Positions 1-10,752 are shown, counted from the stretch's first letter. The stretch: 16,297 bases of DNA from Polaromonas sp. (GCA_023259235.1 JAHFQQ010000039.1:1-16297), one strand, 5' to 3'. A program made the numbers and translations. Notes: generated by a model not told the origin, from the letters alone.

Positions 1-368
1 GAAACCGGTCTGAACCCGGCTCCCACGGTATAATCCGATTCTTGACCCGCAAGCGCGACAGCAGCACCTCCGGCACCGGCCTTCCGCAGACACGGAAAAA
101 CCTCATGAACGAGACGGCCAACTCCCCGCAAGGACTGCACACCAAATGTTCGCCCAGACAGCTTGCCTGAAAAACATGCAGCCTGATGCTGTGGTGCGAC
201 GGTACGCCGGGGCATCGCCACCGACTGACCTGTTTTTTTAACCCTCTCGTCCTGAACGCTGAATCGTTGTCGCCTGTGCCTTGACTGCTGGAGCACACGG
301 CATTTGTTTGGCATTTTGTTTACTGGTAGCCGATCGATATTTAACAATTCCCGACATCCGGAGGTCTC
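1..368 (+). other. Noncoding region upstream of rpoD
   Basis: No convincing gene is seen here on either strand; the region reads as the rpoD leader and whatever lies downstream of the previous gene (often dnaG in related genomes, which is not visible here). It holds a perfect TATAAT hexamer at 29-34, an imperfect inverted repeat near 193-222, a run of seven T at 232-238, and an AT-rich stretch at 301-350. A Shine-Dalgarno sequence, GGAGG at 360-364, lies four bases before the rpoD ATG. Transcription from the TATAAT would give a leader of roughly 330 bases, long enough to hold an attenuator. Confidence 0.6.
29..34 (+). promoter_or_regulatory. Candidate sigma-70 -10 element upstream of rpoD
   Basis: This is a perfect TATAAT. 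The region 16 to 18 bases upstream (about 5-12) does not resemble TTGACA well, so the promoter would depend on the -10 alone or on an activator. Transcription would begin near position 41. A weaker alternative, TTGTTT at 316-321 with TATTTA at 338-343 and a 16-base spacer, lies closer to the gene. Confidence 0.4.
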
Positions 369-2861
<2,493 letters not shown>

Positions 2862-3124
2862 TATCCCGGTGGTGCGCCCCAAAGTACCGAAAAGCGCGTG
2901 GATATACGAAAGAAGCGGACATGCCGGCGACGCGGCAGCCTGCTCTTTTCGCTGAAATAGCGGCGATCCCACCGGGTTTTCCATAACTTTAGGCTACCAG
3001 TCCACACACAGTGGGCTTTAGCAGCTATAAAACTCGTAGCAGATCGAAATTTGCGTTATATTTGATGCGCGCGTTCAGCTTGCCATCCAACTGCGATATA
3101 AATGCAATCAGAGGAGATAACCAA
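2862..3124. other. Intergenic region between rpoD and the HxlR-type gene
   Basis: No gene is seen. An 8-base inverted repeat, cccggtgg at 2865-2872 and ccaccggg at 2969-2976, encloses about 96 bases; its right arm is followed by four T, which is a weak terminator-like ending for rpoD. A short CCAC/GTGG hairpin lies at 3002-3014. The sequence TAGCAGCTAT near 3019-3028 resembles the end of an intergenic repeat common in Comamonadaceae (see 10703-10742). TATATT at 3057-3062 is a possible -10 for the next gene, but it has no good -35. I looked for a tRNA and saw none. Confidence 0.5.
3111..3116 (+). promoter_or_regulatory. Strong ribosome binding site that sets the start of the HxlR-type gene
   Basis: GAGGAG lies eight bases before ATG 3125. 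The reading frame stays open upstream to a GTG at 3011, but that start has no ribosome binding site and would add residues unlike the family. The gene therefore starts at 3125. Confidence 0.8.
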
Positions 3125-3454
3125 ATGAGTGCCAAGGAAAAAGCCGCTGTAGGCCAACTGCTGGAACTTCTGGAATCACGCTACGCATTGCGTGTGATGT
3201 GGGCCCTGAAAGACGGGCACCCCCAGACTTTCCGCCTGCTGCAAGACAGCGTCGGCAGTATCACCCCCAACACGTTGAACACCCGTATCAAGGAGTTGCG
3301 TGGCGCCGGCCTGCTCGGGCATGGCAGCGATGGCTACATTGTCACCACCCTGGGCGCCGATCTGCTCAAGCGTCTGAACGACCTGCAGGCGTTTGCCGGC
3401 AAATGGGTTGTCAGCCAGGCCAAGGCCAACGCAACCGCCGCCAAGAAGACATGA
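3125..3454 (+). CDS. HxlR-family winged helix-turn-helix transcriptional regulator
   Basis: A small DNA-binding protein of 109 residues. The core (about residues 10-90) matches the HxlR winged-helix pattern: RYALRVMWAL, then FRLLQDSVGSITPNTLNTRIKEL as the recognition helix region, then GAGLL and a short wing (GYIVTTLGADLL). HxlR proteins normally act as dimers at promoters. Many members carry a redox-sensing cysteine near the N-terminus; this one contains no cysteine at all, so that type of sensing is not available to it. The tail after about residue 95 is short and Ala/Lys-rich (KANATAAKKT). The gene stands alone between rpoD and grpE with its own ribosome binding site and a terminator just after the stop codon, so it is probably monocistronic. 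Its target genes cannot be told from the context. Confidence 0.85.
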   Translation: MSAKEKAAVGQLLELLESRYALRVMWALKDGHPQTFRLLQDSVGSITPNTLNTRIKELRGAGLLGHGSDGYIVTTLGADLLKRLNDLQAFAGKWVVSQAKANATAAKKT

Positions 3455-3468
3455 TGTCTTGCGGCAAC

Positions 3469-3502
3469 AAAAAGATTCAGGTCATTGGCCTGTCTTCTTT
3501 TT
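3469..3502 (+). terminator. Rho-independent terminator after the HxlR-type gene
   Basis: The stem CAGGTC-ATT-GGCCTG (3478-3492, one G-U pair) is followed by TCTTCTTTTT. An outer AAAAAGA (3469-3475) pairs with TCTTTTT (3496-3502), extending the stem and giving T-rich ends in both directions. It begins 15 bases after the stop codon, as expected for a terminator, and it isolates the regulator from grpE. Confidence 0.85.
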
Positions 3503-3786
3503 GAGCGCCGAGCCACAAGGCAAGCCAGCCACGGCGCCGGCGCGTACGCCAGCTTTCAGCGGCGGCGCCGATGCAGCGAATTTCCACAGCACCCGCGCGC
3601 CCGAAGGAACCGGACATGCTGTTTGCAATGTGCCGCTGATCGCCCGCGCGTGGCGGGCTTGCTCCCTTTGCGGTTGATGCGCTAAAAACACGCAATTTCT
3701 CCGCCCAAAAGTGAATCCCTTGCCTTGAAACGGGATTTACACGCCCCCAGTTGTAATTGTTGTTAGTTTGAATTCTGTTATCAAGC
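3503..3786. other. Noncoding region upstream of grpE
   Basis: Together with the terminator this makes a gene-free stretch of about 330 bases. The left part (3503-3660) is GC-rich with no credible gene; short open frames here lack ribosome binding sites and coding bias. A hairpin GCCCGC-gcgtg-GCGGGC lies at 3642-3658 without a following T-run. The right part turns AT-rich and carries the heat-shock-type promoter of grpE. Confidence 0.55.
3724..3752 (+). promoter_or_regulatory. Sigma-32 (heat-shock) promoter of grpE
   Basis: CTTGAAA at 3724-3730 fits the sigma-32 -35 element, and CCCCAGTT at 3745-3752 fits the CCCCAT-type -10. From CTTGAA to CCCC there are 15 bases, within the usual 13-17. The expected transcript start is near 3758-3760, leaving a short leader of about 27 bases. 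RpoH is not in the window; the assignment follows the known E. coli-type consensus. Confidence 0.75.
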
Positions 3787-4347
3787 ATGTCCAAAAATAC
3801 ACATCCCCATCAAAATCAACCCCTGGCTGGCGCCCCCAGTCCTGAAGAGCTGGAAGCCGCGCAGGCGGCTGGCGAATTTGACGCACTGACCGTGGCGCAA
3901 GGCGAACTGGCGACGCTGCAGGCCAAGAACGTCGAGCTGGCTGACAGCTATCTGCGCGCCAAGGCAGAAACAGAAAACGCCCGCCGCCGCGCCGAAGATG
4001 AAGTCGCCAAGGCACGCAAGTTCGCGATTGAGACTTTTGCCGACAGCCTGCTCCCCGTGGTGGACAGCCTGGAAACCGGCTTGGCCATCACGGATGCAAC
4101 GCTTGAACAGATCCGCGAAGGCACCGAGGCCACGCTCAAGCAGCTTAAAAGCGCACTTGAGCGAAACAAGGTGGTCGAGATCAACCCGGCGGTTGCAAGC
4201 CGGTTCGACCCGCACCAGCACCAGGCCATCACCCTGGTACCGGCTGATCAGGAATCCAACACGGTGGTCACTGTCCTGCAAAAAGGCTATCTGATCGCCG
4301 ACCGGGTGCTGCGCCCGGCGCTGGTGACGGTGGCGGCGCCAAAATAG
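3787..4347 (+). CDS. grpE: Nucleotide exchange factor GrpE
   Basis: GrpE releases ADP from DnaK and so resets the chaperone cycle. The protein is 186 residues, normal for the family. Residues 1-30 are variable. A long helical region with heptad-like leucine/alanine spacing spans about 30-95 (ELATLQAKNVELADSYLRAK). The C-terminal beta domain includes FDPHQHQAI and the family signature NTVVTVLQKGYLIADRVLRP (from N158). ATG 3787 is the only possible start, because an in-frame TGA lies at 3769-3771, yet no Shine-Dalgarno sequence is visible before it. The gene leads the grpE-dnaK-dnaJ group, with a heat-shock promoter just upstream. Confidence 0.97.
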   Translation: MSKNTHPHQNQPLAGAPSPEELEAAQAAGEFDALTVAQGELATLQAKNVELADSYLRAKAETENARRRAEDEVAKARKFAIETFADSLLPVVDSLETGLAITDATLEQIREGTEATLKQLKSALERNKVVEINPAVASRFDPHQHQAITLVPADQESNTVVTVLQKGYLIADRVLRPALVTVAAPK

Positions 4348-4379
4348 GAAAAAACCAGTCCGGAATGGATGCCGGCGCA

Positions 4380-4407
4380 CTTGAAGTCCCGCAACTTATC
4401 CACATGT
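4380..4407 (+). promoter_or_regulatory. Candidate second sigma-32 promoter, for dnaK
   Basis: CTTGAA at 4380-4385 is followed after 14 bases by CCACATGT (4400-4407), which resembles the CCCCATNT -10. The -35 match is exact but the -10 is weaker than at grpE. The predicted start near 4413 gives a leader of about 80 bases. It would let dnaK be made independently of grpE. The -10 overlaps a perfect DnaA box. Confidence 0.5.
4396..4404 (+). promoter_or_regulatory. Perfect DnaA box before dnaK
   Basis: TTATCCACA is identical to the E. coli R1-type DnaA box. It overlaps the candidate -10 of the dnaK heat-shock promoter, so bound DnaA would compete with polymerase. Regulation by DnaA here is inference. 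Confidence 0.5.
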
Positions 4408-4418
4408 CATCAACATAA

Positions 4419-4427
4419 TTATCCGCA
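4419..4427 (+). promoter_or_regulatory. Second DnaA box, one mismatch
   Basis: TTATCCGCA differs from the consensus TTATCCACA at one base. It is in the same orientation as the first box, 23 bases further on, about two helical turns. A paired arrangement fits cooperative DnaA binding better than a single chance match. Confidence 0.4.
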
Positions 4428-4431
4428 CCGC

Positions 4432-4447
4432 GGCTGAATTGTCAGCC
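4432..4447 (+). other. Hairpin in the dnaK leader
   Basis: GGCTGA-attg-TCAGCC is a perfect 6-bp stem with a 4-base loop. It is followed by a C-run and a short T-run (accccccttttc), which is only weakly terminator-like. It could partly stop read-through from grpE, or fold in the dnaK leader mRNA. Confidence 0.45.
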
Positions 4448-4493
4448 ACCCCCCTTTTCAATTTTCGACGAATCAAAAAAACAGGAGTAAATC

Positions 4494-6431
<1,938 letters not shown>

Positions 6432-6432
6432 G

Positions 6433-6464
6433 GTCACTGAGCGCCGATTCAGCGCACCGGTGAC
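6433..6464 (+). other. Stem-loop directly after dnaK
   Basis: GTCAC (6433-6437) pairs with GTGAC (6460-6464), and inside it GCGC (6441-6444) pairs with GCGC (6452-6455). It begins one base after the dnaK stop codon. It has no T-run. It stands beside the stronger hairpin at 6472-6508 and may shield the dnaK mRNA 3' end. Confidence 0.45.
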
Positions 6465-6471
6465 GGACTGC

Positions 6472-6508
6472 AAAGCGGAAACCAGGAGAAATCCCGGATT
6501 TCCGCTTT
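6472..6508 (+). terminator. Strong hairpin between dnaK and dnaJ, likely attenuator or processing site
   Basis: AAAGCGGAAA (6472-6481) pairs perfectly with TTTCCGCTTT (6499-6508). The stem continues inward past a bulged A through CC/GG, an A-C mismatch and GGA/TCC, closed by a GAAA tetraloop. Only cgcgtttt follows, so termination would be partial. In an operon this type of structure usually lowers expression of the next gene or marks an mRNA cleavage/stability site. Here it would keep DnaJ below DnaK. Confidence 0.6.
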
Positions 6509-6601
6509 CGCGTTTTACCGTCCGGTTGCTGTTTTCGACGCGCACACTGTTCATTAACGATCGGGGAAACCTCTTCAAAGAGACTGTCAGATTTACCTGC
6601 C

Positions 6602-7738
6602 ATGGCCAAAAAAGACTATTACGACACGCTCGGCGTGCCCAAGAACGCCAGCGATGAAGCTATCAAAAAGGCGTATCGCAAGCTCGCGATGAAGCATCAC
6701 CCTGATCGCAACCATGGTGACAAATCCAAGGTTTCCGAGGACAAGTTCAAGGAAGCCAAGGAGGCCTACGAAATACTCTCCGACGAAAGCAAGCGTGCCG
6801 CCTACGACCAGTATGGCCACGCCGGGGTAGACCCCAACATGCGGGGCGGCCCGGGCGCGGAAGGCTTTGGCGGCTTTGCCGAGGCCTTTGGCGACATCTT
6901 TGGCGACGTGTTCGGCGGGCAGCGAGGCCAGCAACGCGGCGGCCGCCAGGTTTTTCGGGGTGGTGATCTGAGCTACGCCATGGAAATCACGCTGGAGGAA
7001 GCCGCGCTGGGCAAGGATGCGCAAATCCGCATTCCAAGCTGGGACGACTGCAAAACCTGCCATGGCACAGGCGCCAAGCCAGGCACCAAAGTGGCCACCT
7101 GCACCACCTGCCATGGCCACGGCGTGGTGCAGATGCGGCAGGGTTTTTTCAGCGTGCAGCAGACCTGCCCGCAATGCAAGGGCACTGGCAAGCTGATTGC
7201 CGAGCCCTGCGTGGCCTGCCACGGTGTCGGCAAAACCAAGAACAACAAGACGCTGGAAGTCAAAATACCTGGCGGTATTGACGACGGCATGCGCATCCGC
7301 TCAACCGGCAATGGCGAGCCGGGTACCAACGGCGGCCCGCCGGGCGACCTGTACATCGAGATACGGATCAAAAAGCACGACATCTTTGAGCGCGATGGCG
7401 ATGACCTGCATTGCAGCGTGCCCATCAGCTTCACCATCGCCGCACTGGGCGGCGAGATCGAAGTGCCAACACTGGCCGGCAAGGCGGCGATTGACATTCC
7501 CGAAGGCACACAGGCGGGCAAGCAGTTCCGTTTGCGCGGCAAGGGCGTCAAGGGCGTGCGCTCCAGCTACCCTGGCGACCTGTACTGCCACATCACGGTG
7601 GAGACTCCGGTCAAGCTCACCGAACATCAGCGCAAGCTGCTCAAGGAGCTTGACGAGTCACTGAAAAAGGATGGCAACAAACATTCTCCAGGGGAAGAGG
7701 GCTGGGCCGACAAGCTGAAGAATTTCTTCACGGCCTGA
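6602..7738 (+). CDS. dnaJ: Co-chaperone DnaJ (Hsp40, type I)
   Basis: Stimulates DnaK ATPase and hands it unfolded clients. The 378 residues show the full type I layout. The J domain (1-70) has the HPD motif at 33-35. A Gly/Phe-rich linker spans about 75-115. Four CxxCxGxG zinc-binding repeats run from C150 (CKTCHGTG, CTTCHGHG, CPQCKGTG) to the fourth starting at C203 (CVACHGVG). The two C-terminal substrate-binding beta domains and dimerisation tail follow. ATG 6602 gives the canonical MAKKDYYDTLGV start, although no good Shine-Dalgarno sequence precedes it. I see no convincing promoter in the 170-base gap after dnaK, so read-through past the hairpin at 6472-6508 is the likely source of its mRNA. 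Confidence 0.98.
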   Translation: MAKKDYYDTLGVPKNASDEAIKKAYRKLAMKHHPDRNHGDKSKVSEDKFKEAKEAYEILSDESKRAAYDQYGHAGVDPNMRGGPGAEGFGGFAEAFGDIFGDVFGGQRGQQRGGRQVFRGGDLSYAMEITLEEAALGKDAQIRIPSWDDCKTCHGTGAKPGTKVATCTTCHGHGVVQMRQGFFSVQQTCPQCKGTGKLIAEPCVACHGVGKTKNNKTLEVKIPGGIDDGMRIRSTGNGEPGTNGGPPGDLYIEIRIKKHDIFERDGDDLHCSVPISFTIAALGGEIEVPTLAGKAAIDIPEGTQAGKQFRLRGKGVKGVRSSYPGDLYCHITVETPVKLTEHQRKLLKELDESLKKDGNKHSPGEEGWADKLKNFFTA

Positions 7739-7866
7739 GCCAGGCAGCGGCGCGCGACAACGCGGCGACCTGTCGGCCTGCAGCACCGGGCATTAAGGGG
7801 TTGCCTGCCTTGACCGCTTTTGCTTCCCAGGCGCGGCCCAAGCTGCTCCAAATACACTAACCGGCC

Positions 7867-9564
7867 ATGTCGCTGCATTCGCCCGCCCGCGCCTCCCCCG
7901 CCGCTTCACGGCAATCCCCGTCCGCGACTGGTCAACGGGCCCCCGGCATGCGCCAGCTCTGGCTCGTGGTGTTGACAAGTCTCTGGATTGCCACGGTCTG
8001 CAATGTGGCATTGTGGCGCGAGCTGGCGCATCTGCCGGGTCTGAGCACGGGTCAGGCAATCACCATCAGCATCGCGCTGGCGCTGGTGATTGCACTGGCG
8101 AGCGCTGCGCTGCTCAGCGTGCTTGCCTGGCGCTGGACCCTCAAACCGGTGATCACGCTGTTTTTGCTGTCGGCGGCTTTCGGCACCTACTTCATGATGG
8201 CGTATGGCGTGGTCATCGACCAGACCATGATGGTCAACACCCTGCAAACCAATGTGCGTGAAGCACGCGATCTGCTGAGCTGGAGCCTGGCGGCGACGGT
8301 GCTGGTGCTGGCCGTGTTGCCGGCGTTTTTTCTGTGGCGACAAAAAGTCCGGCGCACCGGGATCGCACGGCAAGCGCTCTTCAATGCCATGACCCTGCTG
8401 GCTGCCAGCGTCCTGCTGGTGGGGGTGGTGATGGTGTTCTTTCAAAGCATCGCGTCGGTCATGCGCAATCACACGCAGGTACGCTATCTGATCAATCCGC
8501 TCAATTCCTTTTATGCGCTCGGCTCGGTGGCGGCCAAGCCTTTTCAGCGCGACGAGTCCATCCTGTTGCCACTGGGAAAAGACGCCACGCTGGGCGCCAG
8601 CTACACGGCCCAGGCCAAGCCGCCCTTGCTGCTGCTGGTGCTGGGCGAAACCGGGCGCAGTGCGAGCTTCGGCATCAACGGCTACAGTCGCCCCACCACG
8701 CCCGAACTGGCCCGGGAAAAGGTTGCCAGCCAGCGCAACGCCTGGTCATGCGGCACCAGCACGGCGGATTCGGTGCCCTGCATGTTCTCCGATCTGGGAC
8801 GCGAGGCCTTTGACTCGCGCCCGGCCAACCAGGAAGGCCTGATGGACGTGCTGCAGCGTGCCGGCCTGGCGGTGCTGTGGCTGGACAACCAGTCGGGATG
8901 CAAGGGCGTGTGCGACCGGATTCCCAATGTCGACACCTCAGGGCTGAATGTGGCCGGACTGTGCGAAGGCGGCGAATGTTTCGATGAAGTGATGCTGCGC
9001 GGCCTTGACAAGCGTATCGCGGCACTGCCCGCCGACCGCAGTGCCAGGGGCATCGTGCTGGTGATGCACCAGATGGGCAGCCACGGCCCGGCGTATTACA
9101 AGCGGTCGCCGCCCGCGTTCAAGAAGTTTTTGCCCGAATGCACGAGCAATTCGCTGCAAAGCTGCGAGCGCGATGCGCTGGTCAATGCCTATGACAACAG
9201 CATTGTCTACACCGATCATGTCCTGGGGCTCGCCATTCAGTGGCTCAAGTCGCGCGAAGCCACCAACGCGCCAGCCATGCTGTACCTGGCCGACCACGGT
9301 GAATCGCTCGGTGAGAATAATCTGTACCTGCACGGCATGCCCTGGCGCATTGCGCCCGATGTGCAGAAACACGTGCCGTGGATCACCTGGCTATCGCCCG
9401 AATTTGAGCAGCGCAGCAAAATCACCACGGAATGTCTCAAGCAGCACCTCGATGCGCCGGTGAGCCACGACAACTATTTCCACTCCGTGCTGGGTTTGAT
9501 GAACGTACAGACCCGCGCTTATAAACCCGCGCTTGACATTTACGCCACCTGCGCCAAACCGTAG
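7867..9564 (+). CDS. eptA: Phosphoethanolamine transferase, EptA/MCR type
   Basis: Inner-membrane enzyme that moves phosphoethanolamine from phosphatidylethanolamine to lipid A, lowering surface charge and susceptibility to cationic peptides such as polymyxins. The 565 residues have five predicted membrane helices (about 31-50, 62-88, 93-117, 136-158, 168-193) and then a periplasmic sulfatase-fold domain. DQTMMVNTLQTNVREARDL after helix 3 is typical of the family. Active-site residues known from EptA/MCR are present: metal ligand E261 (GET), nucleophile T299 within CGTSTADSVPC with its C295-C305 disulfide pair, H401 and H406 (HQMGSHGP), D476-H477 and H489. No Shine-Dalgarno sequence is visible; M28 at 7948 (MRQLWLVV) is an alternative start that drops a polar 27-residue extension. 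The acceptor (lipid A or another glycan) is inferred. Confidence 0.9.
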   Translation: MSLHSPARASPAASRQSPSATGQRAPGMRQLWLVVLTSLWIATVCNVALWRELAHLPGLSTGQAITISIALALVIALASAALLSVLAWRWTLKPVITLFLLSAAFGTYFMMAYGVVIDQTMMVNTLQTNVREARDLLSWSLAATVLVLAVLPAFFLWRQKVRRTGIARQALFNAMTLLAASVLLVGVVMVFFQSIASVMRNHTQVRYLINPLNSFYALGSVAAKPFQRDESILLPLGKDATLGASYTAQAKPPLLLLVLGETGRSASFGINGYSRPTTPELAREKVASQRNAWSCGTSTADSVPCMFSDLGREAFDSRPANQEGLMDVLQRAGLAVLWLDNQSGCKGVCDRIPNVDTSGLNVAGLCEGGECFDEVMLRGLDKRIAALPADRSARGIVLVMHQMGSHGPAYYKRSPPAFKKFLPECTSNSLQSCERDALVNAYDNSIVYTDHVLGLAIQWLKSREATNAPAMLYLADHGESLGENNLYLHGMPWRIAPDVQKHVPWITWLSPEFEQRSKITTECLKQHLDAPVSHDNYFHSVLGLMNVQTRAYKPALDIYATCAKP

Positions 9565-9716
9565 CCGGATTTGACGTTTTTGTAATCACTCAGCCCACCC
9601 ACGAAGACTAACCTCCAACGCAAAGGAGAATATTTTTTGTTCCCTGGCGTACTTTGCGTCTTGGCGTCTTTGCGTTGGAAGCTTCCAGTCCTACATGAGT
9701 AATTACGACGTTCCGG
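9565..9716. other. Intergenic region between convergent genes
   Basis: It separates eptA from the nitronate monooxygenase-like gene, whose stop codons face each other. The notable content is the long inverted repeat at 9614-9679. No gene is seen. Confidence 0.6.
9614..9679. repeat. Inverted repeat with internal direct repeats between convergent genes
   Basis: TCCAACGCAAAG (9614-9625) and CTTTGCGTTGGA (9668-9679) are perfect 12-bp inverted arms around 42 bases. Inside and overlapping the right arm, TGGCGTACTTTGCGT (9645-9659) is followed by TGGCGTCTTTGCGT (9662-9675), a near-exact direct repeat. The TTGGCGTCTTTGCG wording resembles a short intergenic repeat I recall from many unrelated bacterial genomes (from memory, unchecked). 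In this place it could end transcription from both sides, but it has no strong T-run next to a compact stem. Confidence 0.65.
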
Positions 9717-10670
9717 CTACAGCGCCAGCCGCTGGCGCGCTTCGCTGTATTCACGCTTGAGCTGCGCCACAAAGGCAGCAGCGCTCTGCACCTGGGTGAC
9801 CGCGCCGATGCCCTGGCCGCAGCCCCAGATGTCTTTCCAGGCCTTGGACTTGTCGCCGCCGAAATTCATCTTGCCTGGGTCGCTTTCAGGCAGCCTGTCG
9901 GGGTCCATGCCGGCGGCGCGGATAGACGGCGCCAGGTAGTTGCCATGCACGCCGGTGAAGAGGTTGCTGTAGACGATGTCATCGGAGTTGCCATCGACAA
10001 TCGCCTGCTTGTAGGCGTCTGATGCACGCGCTTCTTCGGTGGCGATGAAGGCCGAGCCGATGTAGGCGAAATCGGCATCCATGGCCTGGGCGGCCAGTAC
10101 GGCGGTGCCGGTCGAGATTGCGCCCGACAGCGCCACCGGACCGTCAAACCATTGGCGAATTTCCTGCATCAGCGCAAACGGACTCTTGACACCCGCATGA
10201 CCACCCGCACCGGCAGCGACAGCAATCAGGCCGTCGGCGCCCTTCTCGATCGCCTTGTGGGCAAACTTGTTGTTGATGATGTCGTGCAGCACCATGCCGC
10301 CATAGCTGTGCGCAGCGGTATTGATGTCTTCGCGCGCGCCCAGGCTGGTGATGCAGATCGGCACCTTGTACTTTACGCACAGCTCCATGTCGTGCTCGAG
10401 CCGGTCATTGGATTTGTGCACAATCTGGTTGATGGCAAAAGGTGCGGCGGGCTGCTCGGGATGCGCCAGGTTGTATGCGGCCAGCGTCTCGGTGATTTCG
10501 GCCAGCCAGTCTTCCAGTTGCGCCGCCGGCCTGGCATTGAGCGCGGGCATGGCGCCCACCACGCCGGCCTTGCACTGCTCGATCACCAGCTTGGGGTTGC
10601 TGATGATGAACAGCGGCGCGCCAATGACGGGGAGCGAAAGGTTCTGAAAAACAGGTGGAAGTTTGGACAT
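9717..10670 (-). CDS. Nitronate monooxygenase-like FMN-dependent oxidoreductase
   Basis: FMN enzyme of the 2-nitropropane dioxygenase/nitronate monooxygenase family, which oxidises alkyl nitronates such as propionate-3-nitronate in characterised members. The 317 residues form a TIM barrel. GAPLFIISNPKLVIEQCKAGVVGAMPAL-type sequence at the N-terminus (about 18-43) is the usual first FMN-binding strand. AGAGGHAG includes H158, at the place of the family's conserved histidine. GAISTGTAVLAAQAMDADFAYIGSAFIATEEA forms the phosphate-binding part. The substrate is unknown; some relatives are annotated as enoyl-reductase-like, and linkage to an acyl-CoA dehydrogenase leaves that possible. No Shine-Dalgarno sequence is seen before ATG 10670. 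It is the last gene of the minus-strand group, 82 bases after the acyl-CoA dehydrogenase, with a repeat element in between. Confidence 0.85.
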   Translation of the reverse strand: MSKLPPVFQNLSLPVIGAPLFIISNPKLVIEQCKAGVVGAMPALNARPAAQLEDWLAEITETLAAYNLAHPEQPAAPFAINQIVHKSNDRLEHDMELCVKYKVPICITSLGAREDINTAAHSYGGMVLHDIINNKFAHKAIEKGADGLIAVAAGAGGHAGVKSPFALMQEIRQWFDGPVALSGAISTGTAVLAAQAMDADFAYIGSAFIATEEARASDAYKQAIVDGNSDDIVYSNLFTGVHGNYLAPSIRAAGMDPDRLPESDPGKMNFGGDKSKAWKDIWGCGQGIGAVTQVQSAAAFVAQLKREYSEARQRLAL

Positions 10671-10702
10671 GGCACTAAAAATTTAGGTAAAACCGCCCTC
10701 TA

Positions 10703-10742
10703 GCGCTTATGTATCAAGCGCAAGATGCTATCAATTCAATTG
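10703..10742. repeat. Short palindromic intergenic repeat (Comamonadaceae type)
   Basis: GCGCTT (10703-10708) pairs with AAGCGC (10716-10721) around a 7-base loop, followed by GCTAT and the small palindrome CAATTCAATTG (10732-10742). AGCGCTT...AAGCGC next to GCTAT/ATAGC is a pattern I recall as dispersed in many copies between genes of Polaromonas, Rhodoferax and Acidovorax relatives. Its role is unknown. Here it fills the gap between two genes on the same strand and may separate their transcripts. Confidence 0.6.
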
Positions 10743-10752
10743 CAAACCTGGC

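Noticed and set aside
3011..3124. GTG start at 3011 for the HxlR-type gene.
   Set aside because: The strong GAGGAG before ATG 3125 and the lack of family similarity in the added residues favour the shorter form.
2862..3124. A tRNA gene in the gap after rpoD.
   Set aside because: No T-loop GGTTCRA pattern, acceptor stem or cloverleaf could be found on either strand.
3503..3723. Short overlapping open frames in the GC-rich stretch before grpE.
   Set aside because: They lack ribosome binding sites, conserved motifs and consistent third-position bias; several run through the grpE promoter.
3455..4493. CIRCE element (HrcA operator) ahead of grpE or dnaK.
   Set aside because: No TTAGCACTC-N9-GAGTGCTAA-like sequence is present in either upstream region.
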